Below, one piece after another: positions 23,661-34,982 of a DNA stretch of 64,000 nt. Position 1 is the first letter of the stretch; each line of letters begins with the position of its first letter. The notes under the pieces are model-generated. The model saw only the letters and a list, made by a program, of their open reading frames with translations. It searched no databases and was not told where the DNA came from. The DNA comes from Pleurotus djamor (lineage: Eukaryota > Basidiomycota > Agaricomycetes > Agaricales > Pleurotaceae): NCBI GenBank assembly GCA_029747585.1, contig JAPEVF010000046.1, forward strand, positions 1 through 64,000. Reading direction: 5' to 3'. The position numbers and the translations under genes are program-made.

Positions 23661-24096
23661 GGCCTTGGAAGGGGACGATGAGGAAGGGTTGAAAGAGATG
23701 TGTTGCGATGAGAGAGGTTCTTAGCTGTCCGTCCATTGACACGCAGCTCGATGTACCACCCGGCGGGACATGTCACAGAGGGACCGAGGCTGAGTGAGAC
23801 CTCGCCGAGATGCAATGAAAGGCAGAATGTTGACTGGACGCGGTGGCGACGATCCAAGTACGAGGATTCGGTTCCGTGCAACCTGCAGGACTCTAAAAAT
23901 AGATCGCCGACAAGAACAATGTTTCCCGAGGCTCCTATGCTGCCCCCTGTCCTGCACTTGCTTCTCACAAACGTTCCACGGACTCAGCATGCTACACCCT
24001 CCATATCTGGAATCGTTCTCCCTCGTAGACTCCCCGCCATATTTGCGCAAAATGTCTGATATACTCTTGACAGTGAATTCACTCAAAGCCTGAGTA
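23661..24096. other. Divergent promoter region
   Basis: Lies between the tyrosinase (minus) and the propeller protein (plus). Overlapping frames on both strands show no domain. I identified no specific regulatory motif. Confidence 0.4.
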
Positions 24097-25329
24097 ATGG
24101 TGAAGCCTGCATTGATTCTGGCGTTGCCAGTGCTCGGTTAGGACACCATTTTATGTGAGCACGACCAACGGTAACTGACGTCTTACTCACTTTAGCGGCT
24201 GCTATTCAGCGGCCAAATATTACTATCTTCCAGCGAGGTATCCCATTCGCGCCTTCTCCACTTCCTCAACCCTTCGCAGCAAGTAGAAGCAGTTGCATCG
24301 TCTCTGCATTCGCGAACATCGGTCGTTCGACCACTTGGAATCTATTGAGTAAGACCAGCTTCGGCGGGTTTGTCGAGCCAGAAGGGATAGTACGAATCGG
24401 AGAAGACAGGTTTTTCGTCAGTAACAACGAATACTACGAAAGAACCGTCAAGTTCCCGAACAACGAGGTTATCAATGGCACTGATCGTACTCCAGGCGTT
24501 GGACTTGGATTCATCACAGTGTGGGTAAAGTATGACAGCTCTTCGCAGCGTGCAAGTCAAGCTGATTGATCTTTCTTCACGGCAGATTTGATGCGAGAGG
24601 GACAAAAATCGCCCGTGTCGCTCTTAATGATGTCGGGGACCTAGAATACCACAACGGTGGAATCGATTTGTACATCGTGTTCCGATTTTTATCCTCTTGC
24701 TCGCACTTACGGTCGATATCCACAGTGACGGAAGGTACATCTGGGCAAACATTGCCCAATATCGCCCCAACTCGACGTCAATTCTCGTCAGAGTTGACCC
24801 TCTAACTCTCGACTTCACCCGTATCGCTCAATTCCACGACCACACCGGTGGACCCGTCCATGATCCCCATTCCGGCGAAATCGTCAGTCTAAACTGGGGC
24901 TCCAGGAATGCTACCTCTATCAATTTGAAGGATGTCACTAAACCCCCACCATTCGTAACTCGCTTCAAGAAAGTGGCGCGAAACCCTTCTTACTTCGTCG
25001 ACTACCAAGATTGCAAGTTTCTTGGTCGTCTTGAAGAATTTGACGGGAACCCACACATGTTCTGTGGAGGCATCGCGTCTTTCGCCGATGTTGATTTGGG
25101 AGGTGTGGCTATTATAGATATGGAAACCATGATACCACGAATGGAAGCTCCTATCGCCCTCAAAAGTGACCAAGGCCGATTGCTGACCACAAACCCGGTG
25201 GATGTGGACTGTGTGAATGGAAGATTACGGCTTTACTTCCTCCCGGACCAGGAAACGAACAACGCAGCATTATACGTATATGAAGCAGACCCTCGTAGCC
25301 CTTTTGAATTCGGAGGAGGATCCCAATAA
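24097..25329 (+). CDS. Secreted DUF6454-like beta-propeller protein
   Basis: Exons 24097-24136, 24196-24520, 24586-24669 and 24726-25329 give 350 aa. The N-terminus MVKPALILALPVLGAAA is a signal peptide. Key motifs are VEPEGI, GGIDFDGRYIWA, YRPNSTSILVRVDP, HTGGPVHD and LNWGSR, matching what I recall of the DUF6454 family, a six-bladed-propeller-like group found in bacteria and fungi. N-glycosylation sites (NIT, NGT, NST, NAT) fit secretion. Activity is unknown. It ends 41 bp from the convergent TRAPPC11 gene. Confidence 0.78.
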
Positions 25330-25369
25330 TGAAGTTGACACTCGTAGTATAGGAAAACCCCTCATAAAT

Positions 25370-28300
25370 CTAAGTGGAAGGTACAACAAGTATAGTTGGC
25401 ATCGCCTCTGGCGTTCTATCAGCGGCAGCCTCTTGTGCAGGATGAGTATGGTTGGGTATGTCCTGCCTGAAATCCGTCGCAAGGTTGACGATCTTGACGA
25501 CTTCCCCCTCAGTATCTACTTCAGCATTGGGACCTCCAATACCTTGTGCACTTGCGATTGTTTTCCTTTTATCCAGGACCTTGATCCGAGGGATACTCAC
25601 GTATCCACACTCGAGGGGTATCAGCCTCCACCTCACACTCTCCTCGCCCCCTGGAAGGATGATAGGAAGTCGACTACTTCGTAGCCCGGCAACAACAAAG
25701 GCATCTGAGGGGTCTGGTTCAAGTTGAACGAATATGTTAGCAGAACGACTTGGGTGGTGGTTTCGGACGCTGAGAGTTATGAAGATTGGTTTGTGTAGTT
25801 GGGCGATGGGTGGAATTGACAAGAGCGCAATCAAAGCTTCTCGTGGAGGTCGAAGGAAGGGCAACAAGACGTTTGTAGTGGCAGTCGTCGCAGCAGGTTC
25901 TTCCCCCGGTTTATTCCTGAAGAGAAGGTATGATATGATAAGACACGGGTTAGGTTGGCGTATCGTTTCATATGACCTACCTATGCCAGCGAATTTCGTA
26001 TACACCCGGTCCGTCGATGGATTCAAGCTCGTAGAGATCATCATCTGAGACGGCCAAGCTCACTCGGGAGAGGTCCGTAAGCTCGTCTCCCGCGACATAC
26101 TCTAGAGGGGCGGGTTAAAAGAGGAAAAGCTAAAGTTAAACAGAGATAACATTACCTCCATCCAAGACCCCTTCTTCATCAGAGAACGCATGGATAATCT
26201 TCGCGTGTTTGTTATCCTGAAAAATAAGGAGAGGTTAATGCCACAGGGTAGGCATGATGGTGGAGCCTCGACTGACCTGTCTGACGAGTTTAAATGACTC
26301 TATCACAATATCCCAAGGTCCGGGCAATGCAAGGTGCAATGTGATGTTAGCTTCTCCACCGGAAGCATCGTCCCAGTGCCGGCTCTCATAACTCGATAGA
26401 TCTCCCAAACCAGCCGGTTCACCAAGACTGCGTTTGTAAGCCACGTCGTAGGTGGACTTGAACGGCGCTACCGTGGGCACCACGAGAGTTCGCAGCGTCT
26501 CACTGATATCAAGAATATCCTCTGACGCAGAGTCTTCCTCGTCATCGTCATCGTCAGTGTCATCATCATCACTTGAAGACGGCGGCCGAGACTGAATGGA
26601 AATGTCAATCATCCTGTCTCCAGGCGCACCCCGTCCGAAAAGCTTCAGAATCTTTGAGCCAGAAGCACCTGGAGCGAGGGTGCCAAAGCGTAGTCCCTTG
26701 ATCAGGCCGGAAGAATGTTCCTCCGCGACAGAGATGCTACTGACTATCATGGAAAACATCAGGCACAGCTGGCACGAAGAGAACGCTGATGGAGCTTACT
26801 AGCATCGTCTATTTCGGCTGGCTGCAAGAGAACGTCCATGATGACGTCAAGTTCCTTATCATCCGAATTGGTCACCTCTATGAGGATAGGATAGTCCTCG
26901 TCCAGATATGCAGGTGCATTCTGAGAGATAGTCAATTCAATGTTATGCGGTCGGTAATGCACTCTTTAGGAGATGTATGAGTTAGTGAATTAATATGAAA
27001 TTAGATTCATACTCACTGTAGACTTGAACAATCACTGCGCTTGATCGGAACAAAGCTTGGCGGGTTTAAGGAGGTTAGCCACCGCGTTTCTCTGGGTATG
27101 AATAGCTGAGCGGCGTGTGGTCCAAACGGCACTTCTATCAGCCAGCTGCCTTCTTCCAATGTAAGGACAAGCTTAGTGACCTAGAACAGGCATTCATGTT
27201 CGTGATCACACAGGCAGGCACATAAACAAGCTCACGAACCTCATACGCGCCCGGCGTAGTTGATGATATACTTCCGGAGAAAACAATCGTAGCACCCTTC
27301 GACCACCGCAGGTGTCCAACGATAGAAACTTCGGAGGATTCCTGGGTGATCAGCCCAACATGGACTTTTCTGGGACTTGGTGAATTTGAAGCTTCGGTAT
27401 CAGCATCGTGAGTTACCACAATCGGACAGAGATCTCCAGAGAAATGAATGGAGAGGGATTTGATAGGCAAGTTAGATATGGAAACGTGTGTTGGGGCGGT
27501 GAGCGAGAGTTGGAAGGCTGCGGGTTCGTTAACCTTAACTTCTGGGACCCAGAACACGACTTGAACTTCAACTATAAAACCGATATGTTAACGCTTCGAT
27601 TTGGGAAAGCACCAGTAGTCTTACGGATGGGTTGAGATTCTGGAAGATCAATAACAAGTGCCTTATCTTCGGGGGGCATAGAACTCTACATAGCCTTTGT
27701 CGTCACAACAAACATCCTTTACAGGTGGAAATAACATACCTTGAGCACGGCGACCAAGTCTTCTTGTAAAGTATCATGGTCCACTGCATTGTCGGTATTA
27801 TCTAACATCGCGCTAAGAAACTAGTGTCTCCGAAACTATATGCATGAACTGACCGTGTCCGATCATTTCGAGTAGTAGTTTGATGCTGAGTTCGACATCA
27901 CTGAGGCGTTGTGCGCAAGCATACCAAGTCGATAGCAATGGCTGGAGCATGGATACCCATCTCTCTCGGCGGTATGTTTTAGCGATGCGTTCAAAAAACC
28001 TATAGAAAAATACGGGTGAGGTAGCTAGCGTGCACACGTCGGAATGCACACATACCGTACAGCCATATCATATTTCCCAGAGTCATAGTACGTTTGAGCT
28101 ATCCGATACGCAATCCACAGCGTTAGTCGCCCTTGGCTTGGTTTCTGATTGGACGTCATCCCTTGCTTTTTGAACAATTCATACGATTTCGTGTACAGCT
28201 ATCTGGAGTGAATGGTTTGTATCGTCACCTCTCGAAAGCACTCACCTCCAAGATAATAACATAATGGTCGACCTTCCTTTCGTTGTTATAACCGGGGAAA

Positions 28301-30105
28301 TTAGGTGTGGTGTGTTGAGTTGTCTATGCAATGGTTGGTACCAGAGACGGGAATGACTCAACAGATATGCGTACCTCAGCCTCAAAAGCGATTCGAAACC
28401 TCTCCCTACGCATTTCGGTGCATTTGGCCGCCATATAATAGTAGAACCCAGGGTGTTGCAGCGCATGCGTGGGATTAATGCCCAGAGAACGAATCGCGTC
28501 ATATTCTACTCCTCTGATTGTTGTAACGGAATTGCTGAGTTGAGACGCTGCAAGGGTGGCGGCGGAAGGTGGTGGTGCGGGCGTGTGCGACGGTATGACC
28601 AACGAAGAGCGTGTCCCATATTCAAGGAGTTCCGACAAAACGCGATACCTGAGATCCATGTACTTAACACTTTCTCGTGGACTATAAGGGGCCACTCACT
28701 GTCGTGCCATCCAGCTCCAGTATTCGAACGTTTCCTCGCCGATGCCCCAGCCACGTGAGAAGTCACCAAACTTGCGCATATGGGTTGTATGATGCGATAG
28801 AGCCAAAGCGTGTTCATTATTATACAGATACAGTTTCGTGATCTAAAGTCGCCTTGTGAGGGAAGGTATACCTGTGTAAAACAACGCAGTACTCACCTTG
28901 ATGTTGATACAGTCGACCAAGACTTTTGCTTCCGCCCATCGCTTCGTTCGTGGTGGTAAGATTGCGGTCGAGCCAAACATTATGACAAGCATGTCGTACG
29001 CATCTTGGTAGTGCCTATGATATGTTCAATACGACTCGGGATGAACATCAATTGCTCACTTTAGTGCAACCTCGTCTTCGCCACGAAATTCAGCAAAACA
29101 AGCCATCTTGTACTCGTACCGAACCGTCCATCCTTCGGATCGTAGAGGCCGGGCTATAGGTGCAGCCCCTACGGGCGAAAGAGGATTGGGGTATGTAGAG
29201 ATCGCGTGCGAGTGTCGATTTCTCTTCCGGCGAACTCGTTTGGAGTGAGCAGTATAGTACTCGATTGCAGACTCATATAGTGCCTCCTGCAGACTTGACA
29301 CTATTGGTGATTATTCGCAACAGGCTATCGTAGTTATTCACCTGTTGATGAAATCTCCCAGCTCCGCAGAGCTAACTGGGCTCAAGACAAAAAGAGCAGC
29401 ACGCGAGTCGAGCCCACTTTGCCTACGGATGTAAGTCAACCTCTGGTCTAGTGAGGGATCATCTATGCCGCAACAACAAAGTTCATTTAGGGAAGATGCT
29501 AACAGGACTACACGCTAACCTAACATGCGTCTGGAGGCCATCAATACCACAGTCAACTTGATTCCTCGCTCGTTGGTAGTCTTCTTTCGCAGCGCAACCT
29601 CAGCGGCTAGTTCTGCATCGCGTCGTCGTTCCTCTTGCTCGCGTTCCCGCTCCCGGTCCGCGTCAGGCGCGTCAAGTGGTGATCGAGGATTGTTGAGAGG
29701 CGATTCGTGTATCCGGAGAAACAAGACAAATACTGAGGGCACCATAGTAGTGTGCTTCCTTACCCATATAGGTGCAATTAAGCCATCGGGATGAAGGGGT
29801 GATGTTGGTGTCAATGGAGAGAGAGGAGAATGTGCAGACGGATACTGAGGATCCTCTGGAGGTACGGTCTTGCGTGGGGGGAATCTGGCGTCCTTATCGA
29901 CGAGTATGACTTGAAATATCTTGACCTTTTCAGGCTGCCAAATCGACATTTTGCGTTGAGCTAGAAATGCTTCTCTGAGTCGTATGCCGAGAACGGCGAA
30001 TGGGTCCTGTCCGGCTTGGGTATTGGTTGCTTCAGGATGATCTAGACCTGCAGCAAACATGACCGGCGCAAGCTGAGTGAGCAGTTCTGGCGGATAGGAA
30101 TTCAT
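25370..30105 (-). CDS. TRAPPC11: TRAPP complex subunit TRAPPC11 (foie gras/Gryzun)
   Basis: The gene has many exons; the first is 30105-29520 and the last coding frame ends at 25370. The N-terminal part (MNSYPPELLTQLAPVMFAAG, PFAVLGIRLREAFLAQRK) and the middle (LQEALYESAIEYYTAHSKR, YEYKMACFAEFRGEDEVALKHY, FGDFSRGWGIGEETFEYWSW) are the foie-gras domain. The later exons are beta-rich Gryzun-type repeats ending in ILVVPST. TRAPPC11 is a subunit of the TRAPPIII complex, which activates Rab1/Ypt1 in ER-Golgi transport and autophagy. The start is the ATG opening MNSYPPELL. I did not resolve every intron in 25.4-29.5 kb, so the span is firm and the internal exons are not. It shares a divergent promoter region with metallothionein 2. 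Confidence 0.88.
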
Positions 30106-30414
30106 CGTGGACGACGATGAGCACGACAAGGTGGACGGCAAGTTTGTTGGTGAGCTAGGAGGAAGTTAGCATATTCCTCATTGACCGTGTGAGTATAATT
30201 GTGACTGTGTGAATAGATTGGCTCACTTATCATTTTTGTCATTATTATCCAATTATACTTCCTTCCTTATCTTCAGCTCGAGGCAGCAGCCTTCTCTGGC
30301 GATGCGCGCACAGGAAGGCCATACCTGCCTTGTCGGGGTGACGCGAGGAATCAATCTGAAGCTTAAGCTCTAGCTCAAGCTGCCATAAATGAGACCCCCC
30401 AATCTCATGTTTAA

Positions 30415-30473
30415 CTTTCGTGACGGTTTAAGCCAGGTTTAAGCTCATGTCACCTGGTGGTGGCCATATGTCC
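30415..30473 (+). promoter_or_regulatory. Conserved metallothionein promoter block (copy 2)
   Basis: Contains GTGACGG, TCATGTCACCTGGTGG and GGCCATATGTCC, 127-185 bases before the metallothionein 2 ATG. It matches the block before metallothionein 1 in order and position. Confidence 0.5.
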
Positions 30474-30524
30474 CAGTGTCCACAACCTCCACGTTCCGGA
30501 TCCATACTCCCTGTTTTTCTAGCC

Positions 30525-30531
30525 TTTAAAA
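30525..30531 (+). promoter_or_regulatory. TATA-like box of metallothionein 2
   Basis: TTTAAAA about 70 bases before the ATG, at the same place as the TATA box of metallothionein 1. Confidence 0.4.
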
Positions 30532-30599
30532 GTGCGCTGTAATTCTGCCGGTCGACCCCAGTTCACAACTACCTAAACACCAATACACCTATCGATATA

Positions 30600-30895
30600 A
30601 TGGCTAGCGATTGTACCTGTCAAAGCAACTGCAGGTACGTTCTTCTCAACCTCTCTCGTCGCCATCTCTTGTATTGATCACTGTACAGCGCATGCGGACC
30701 GTCAGGAACAGGATGTGCCTGTCCCAGCGGCAAGTGCAACTGTGCCCAGTGTGCCAACAAAGCACACTCTTCCAAGGTTTGTCGCTGATTTACTGCGGTG
30801 GACGCCGTATCCAACATTGAGGCTCGCAGTGCTCTTGCAACGGTAATAATCAGGGATGTTCCTGCGGTGGAAATGCAGGATGCCAATGTGCCTAG
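30600..30895 (+). CDS. Metallothionein 2
   Basis: Exons 30600-30634, 30689-30776 and 30830-30895 encode 62 aa with 15 cysteines, arranged exactly as in metallothionein 1 (CTCQSNC, CACPSGKCNC, CSCNGNNQGCSC, CQCA). Differences are mostly between the cysteines: Asn/Gln/Gly replace Lys/Thr/Glu/Asp, so this copy is less charged. Metal binding is certain from the family; the preferred metal is not. The pair lies 13 kb apart on opposite strands. Confidence 0.9.
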
Positions 30896-31277
30896 GCAGG
30901 GCGCCCTCTCTGCATCGTGAAATAATGCGAAATCCAATCTATTACGTCCCCCGTGTATCTCGTCGTCGTTTGTACCGCCGCCCTTTGTTCAAGTATAAAC
31001 CCCTCTTCTGACGTTGTTATGCCTGGCTTCCCCCGCAAAATACAAGGCCATCTCTTGTGGCCTTGTACTGAGGTTAGCGCCAGCGGTTGTACAGTGTAGG
31101 TCCATATGTACGCTCACACTTCTGAATATCTTGTCCTCGCAGTGTATAAAACCTATCGTCGAAATGGGGTCCCCCCAACGACCTGGTGTCCGCGTCTCCG
31201 ACTCACCGCCTATCTTTCGCCTAGCCTCAGGCTTCCCCTCTCTTCACAATCTTTCCTAACTCAAACTATTTCACGTT
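30896..31277. other. Intergenic region
   Basis: 3' flank of metallothionein 2 and promoter of the small GPI-anchor-like gene; C/T-rich before 31278. Nothing else seen. Confidence 0.4.
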
Positions 31278-31661
31278 ATGCGCTTCTTCTCCATCTTCTC
31301 AACTCTAATCTTCACTGCATGTGGTACGTCTGAACACCCTCTCGGAATCATCTCGCATCACCTAACTCAATCTTTGTTCTTTACCAAAAGTATCATCCTC
31401 CCCCGTACCATCACCGGAGCCCATCGATCCTGGCCTCGCTAATGCGGTCGCAATCAACTATAACCTCGGCTGCATCAACGAATGCCCAAGCAACAAAGTA
31501 TGTAGATCTCCCAATCAAGCTTGTAGAACGTCCACGAGTCTGATCATTTGTCCTAGACCATCGTCCTTGCTAAATACAACAACGCATTATCATCGTCAAG
31601 CCTACCATCGGCTCAGTTGGTAGCGGTAGCTGCTTCCGCCCTCGTCGTCTCCTTGCTATGA
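31278..31661 (+). CDS. Small secreted, probably GPI-anchored protein (85 aa)
   Basis: Exons 31278-31323, 31391-31497 and 31557-31661, with good GT...AG introns. The product starts MRFFSIFSTLIFTAC (signal peptide), has a short mature part with two cysteines (NLGCINECPSNK) and one NKT glycosylation site. It ends in Ser-rich SSSSLPSAQ followed by a hydrophobic tail VAVAASALVVSLL, the layout of a GPI-anchor signal. No homologue is known to me. Splicing of three short open pieces into one frame with both signals makes it unlikely to be chance. A cell-wall or surface peptide is the simplest reading. Confidence 0.7.
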
Positions 31662-32076
31662 CAAGTAACTCCACGCGGAATATGAGCAAGCCTCGCTACG
31701 CCTACACCGGCGAGTCCAATACCTTCGGACTGGGACCATGAGCTCGACTCATCAACTTGAAGAGGTCAGACCGAATTAATTAACTACGACCCAATGTATC
31801 TCTGAGGCAAATCGAGCCTTGCATAGATATGTCAGGAAACGCTATTGTTGATTGGAATGCGCCATAAGGGTTCGCAATGAGTGTGTAACGAAAGTGCTAA
31901 CGAAGGGCTACATTGATGGTTGGTATATGCTGGTCGTGTCGTGTACGGATATTAAGTCTGTCTGAATGGCTACAGATGCAAGAGAGGGAGTAACATATCA
32001 TGAATAAAAGTCCAATGGTGTGGGTGTAAGAACGAATAATTTAGATCATAAACCGGGGCGCGACGTTTTCATGACA
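31662..32076. other. Intergenic region
   Basis: Between the small GPI-anchor-like gene and the convergent DUF6534 gene; AT-richer than its surroundings and without a supported feature. Confidence 0.4.
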
Positions 32077-33685
32077 TCATGACTGAGGGAAGGTGATTCG
32101 GGATTCAAGTTGCGGGACTTGGTAATTTGATTCCTTCTTTTCAGGCTCGTCATCAAGTTGTTCAACGTCGCGTGGTTTGGGGCTCTGTAAGATACGATCA
32201 GTCACTATAGCGAGAAATGCATTGTGGCGGAGACGTACAGCATTGCTATCGTCGAAGGACTTGGCATCCGAGGTCTTGTGCTCGTCAATATGGACGATGG
32301 CAGTTCGGTGGATTTCTACCGGAAGAAGGCTTAGAGAGGGAATTCGAAGGGAAGGGTGAGTTGACGTACGGATGCCAGTAAGCTGCAGAGAATCGGACAG
32401 ATCTCCTGGTGCTCCAGCAGCACGGCCAGTGGAACTACCTTGATTGTTACGTTTTCTCATATTCAGGTTCCAAAGCATGGTGAGAGAGTAGATGCGGCCT
32501 GCACAAAGAGCGATACCGATTCCGACTACGAACGCTTAGTTCAGATGGAATCTCAGACAAATGGATTGAAGCATACCATTGCTTAGAGGGTCACGGATGT
32601 ATATCGCCAATGTGACGATGCAAACAACCGCGGGTGCCAACCCCGCTTGGATGGAGTTGAATACCAACCGGCGAACAAGACTAGATATACCAAGGTCAAC
32701 GCAAAGTCACTTGAGATATACGCAGAAAGACTTACGTTCTGGTGGATTTGAATGCCGTCCTGACCCTGCTCAGCTCATAAACAAGCCCAATGGCAACAAG
32801 GATACCGCAAGCAGAGGTGGCGGTCAGCCAAAGCCTGAGAGGGGAAGGAGAGAAATGAGCTACAGATGGAAATGCGCGGCTAGGAAAATATCTTACTTGA
32901 TCGCCCAATCGGCCAGATTTGATATACCAAATGGTACGAAATCAAACAGCCCGATCGTTGTTCCAATACCTCCCGTTATCTGAAGCAGGGATGCTCAGAG
33001 CAATCGAAGGATAGATCGTAAGGAAAACATACTGAAGCGAGGAGAAGGACGACGAGGATAGCTGTGGTCCACCACCTCTTCGATCTGACCCAGGGCTCAT
33101 TTAGCGAAGTCAGTGGAAAACAAAGACTGGTACTTACATTCCGAAATACCGATATATCAGGAAGGCCTGGACGATACTTGTCGTGATGCTGACGGTGAGG
33201 ATGTGTACCGGCAAAGGCCAGTGTGTGATGATGAGGTAAGCTATTTTCCCTGATGATCGAGAGATGAGATACTGAGACATTCTAGCGGTTGGTGAGGTAG
33301 CTTACCCCAATTCGTGACCGTGTACTATGGAACCGTCAGCGAGAAGATTCAGCTAACAGAAGGAGTTCATGCTCACCAAGTACACCATAATGAAGCTGTT
33401 TATTGTGCTACAGCAATCCACTATGAAAGCGGATGTGACAACAAGCTTCAGGGGTAGGGGATCGTTGTAGTGCTTGAAGTATGATATCACCTATGGTTGA
33501 ACGGATCAGAGAGAATGATGCCGGATAGTAAAGCAGACGCACTTGTAGGATCTCCCACATGTAGAGGAAACTATTGACCCAGTTCCCTACAAGGAGGGGG
33601 CTAGAGGGAATTGAGTCTCAACGGACGCATCGAACGATCGGGAGGTGATCACTCACGCAAGGACTTTCTCTAGCATGTCACTCAT
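32077..33685 (-). CDS. DUF6534-type seven-helix membrane protein
   Basis: Twelve short exons (33685-33657, 33600-33543, 33490-33377, 33324-33306, 33249-33138, 33084-33033, 32979-32897, 32834-32736, 32680-32577, 32525-32370, 32315-32239, 32184-32077) join to 336 aa. The order of features is typical: APLLVGNWVNSFLYMWEILQ, YFKHYNDPLPLKL, HWPLPVHILTVSITTSIVQAF, RWWTTAILVVLLLAS, then the SRVRTAFKSTRTLVRRLVFNSIQAGL loop. Seven hydrophobic helices and a hydrophilic C-terminus follow the agaricomycete DUF6534 family, whose role is unknown. Exons are mostly one helix each. Confidence 0.87.
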
Positions 33686-34982
33686 TTCGGATTCGTCAAA
33701 CCACCGTCAAGGCGAAAGTTGGAGGGAGGGGAGGGCGAGGGTGAGGGTGAGGTGATTGATATCTGCCCGAGGCGCCGTATATAAANCGTCCCGGTGTTTT
33801 GCATAAAAGGTAGCGGACATCGAGATTGGACCCCTTGCATGGCCAAGCATGGACAGGGTCCAAGACGGCGGAATGAAATCAACTGGCCTGGTCATGTAAA
33901 TGTTCAAATGATTGTGTCAGAACATAGAAACAACCCACGAGCACATGGTTCACGTCAACATACGCCACGATTGGTTTGGGCGTAGAAATCACTCTGAACT
34001 TCTTCGATGCTCGAGGAGAAAGTGGTATTCCATTGAGTCTGCGTGAGTGTGGGTGGGCAATGGTCGTGGCCCATCAATGCTGTATGTCAAATTAGTGACG
34101 AATCGGGATATGTGTGCCTTTCCCCTACCTGTGCCATCCAATGTTTGTGGCTGAGGGCAATCGAGCGTACAAAGGATGCGTGGGCAGCTAGTCCCTGATT
34201 TGAACAGGGAAACACTTCCGTAACCCCCATGGAGGACGAAGCTTTGAAGGAGCTCAATTGACGTTGATACCGATTGCGTTGTTGACAACGCTGAAACAAC
34301 CGAGGAGGTCGTGCCCGGACCGGGCGTTGGTGTCCATAAGTTCGTCCACATCGTATGTTATCATCATTGTGCATAACTCACGTTTTTGTCGGATGGACGA
34401 TCTTCAGGGTCAGGGTGTAGAAAGTCTTCATGGAAAATGACGAATTAGTACTAAGTGCAAAGATTCCAAGCTTACCTCACTTTCAATTGTTCGAAGAACG
34501 TTCAACTTCCACGCCTATGCTTCTTCGCGGCACCCTCACGTCACGGCATCTTCACGTCTAAATGTCTTCATGTAGACGAGGTCAGCGAACGTAAATGGGC
34601 GCTCGCTCACCCGGGCAAAGGAAACTGCACGAAACACCATCATCAGCGCACCTCTAGGGACTGATGTCTGGAAAGATATCCCTTTTTTGAGGCGTGATGG
34701 ATCACGGAATAAAGCCACCATGGACGTCCTTTATTGAAACCGACAGGCCAGGAAAGGATGAACAAGGTGTTCAAGCTGGCCCTCCAATGACAGGGAAAGG
34801 ACGTTCAATATTCAATTCAGATAGCTCACACGCACCTCACGTCCTCGATGTGGAAGCATCGGTGAACTCATGCCTCGATCGGAGGGGGAGGGAAAATTCA
34901 AGACGACAAAACGTACATTCGACCCGATGACACCTCTACAAGCTTCAGGTACCGCAGAAGCGTGCCGCAAGTTTAGCAGTGA
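33686..34982. other. Intergenic, no supported gene
   Basis: 1.3 kb upstream of the DUF6534 gene and beyond the 3' end of the NADH pyrophosphatase. Includes an N at 33786 and a G-rich stretch near 33725-33755. The 120-codon minus-strand frame at 33989-34351 has no domain, signal peptide or partner exon that I could find. Confidence 0.35.

Larger units (their letters stand above)
30106..30599. other. Divergent promoter of TRAPPC11 and metallothionein 2
   Basis: About 0.5 kb. Besides the conserved metallothionein block, it has two nearby GGTTTAAGC direct repeats (about 30425-30444) not present at metallothionein 1. Confidence 0.45.

Noticed and set aside
33989..34351. 120-codon minus-strand frame in the 33.7-35 kb gap
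   Set aside because: No signal peptide, domain or partner exon; cannot be supported beyond chance.
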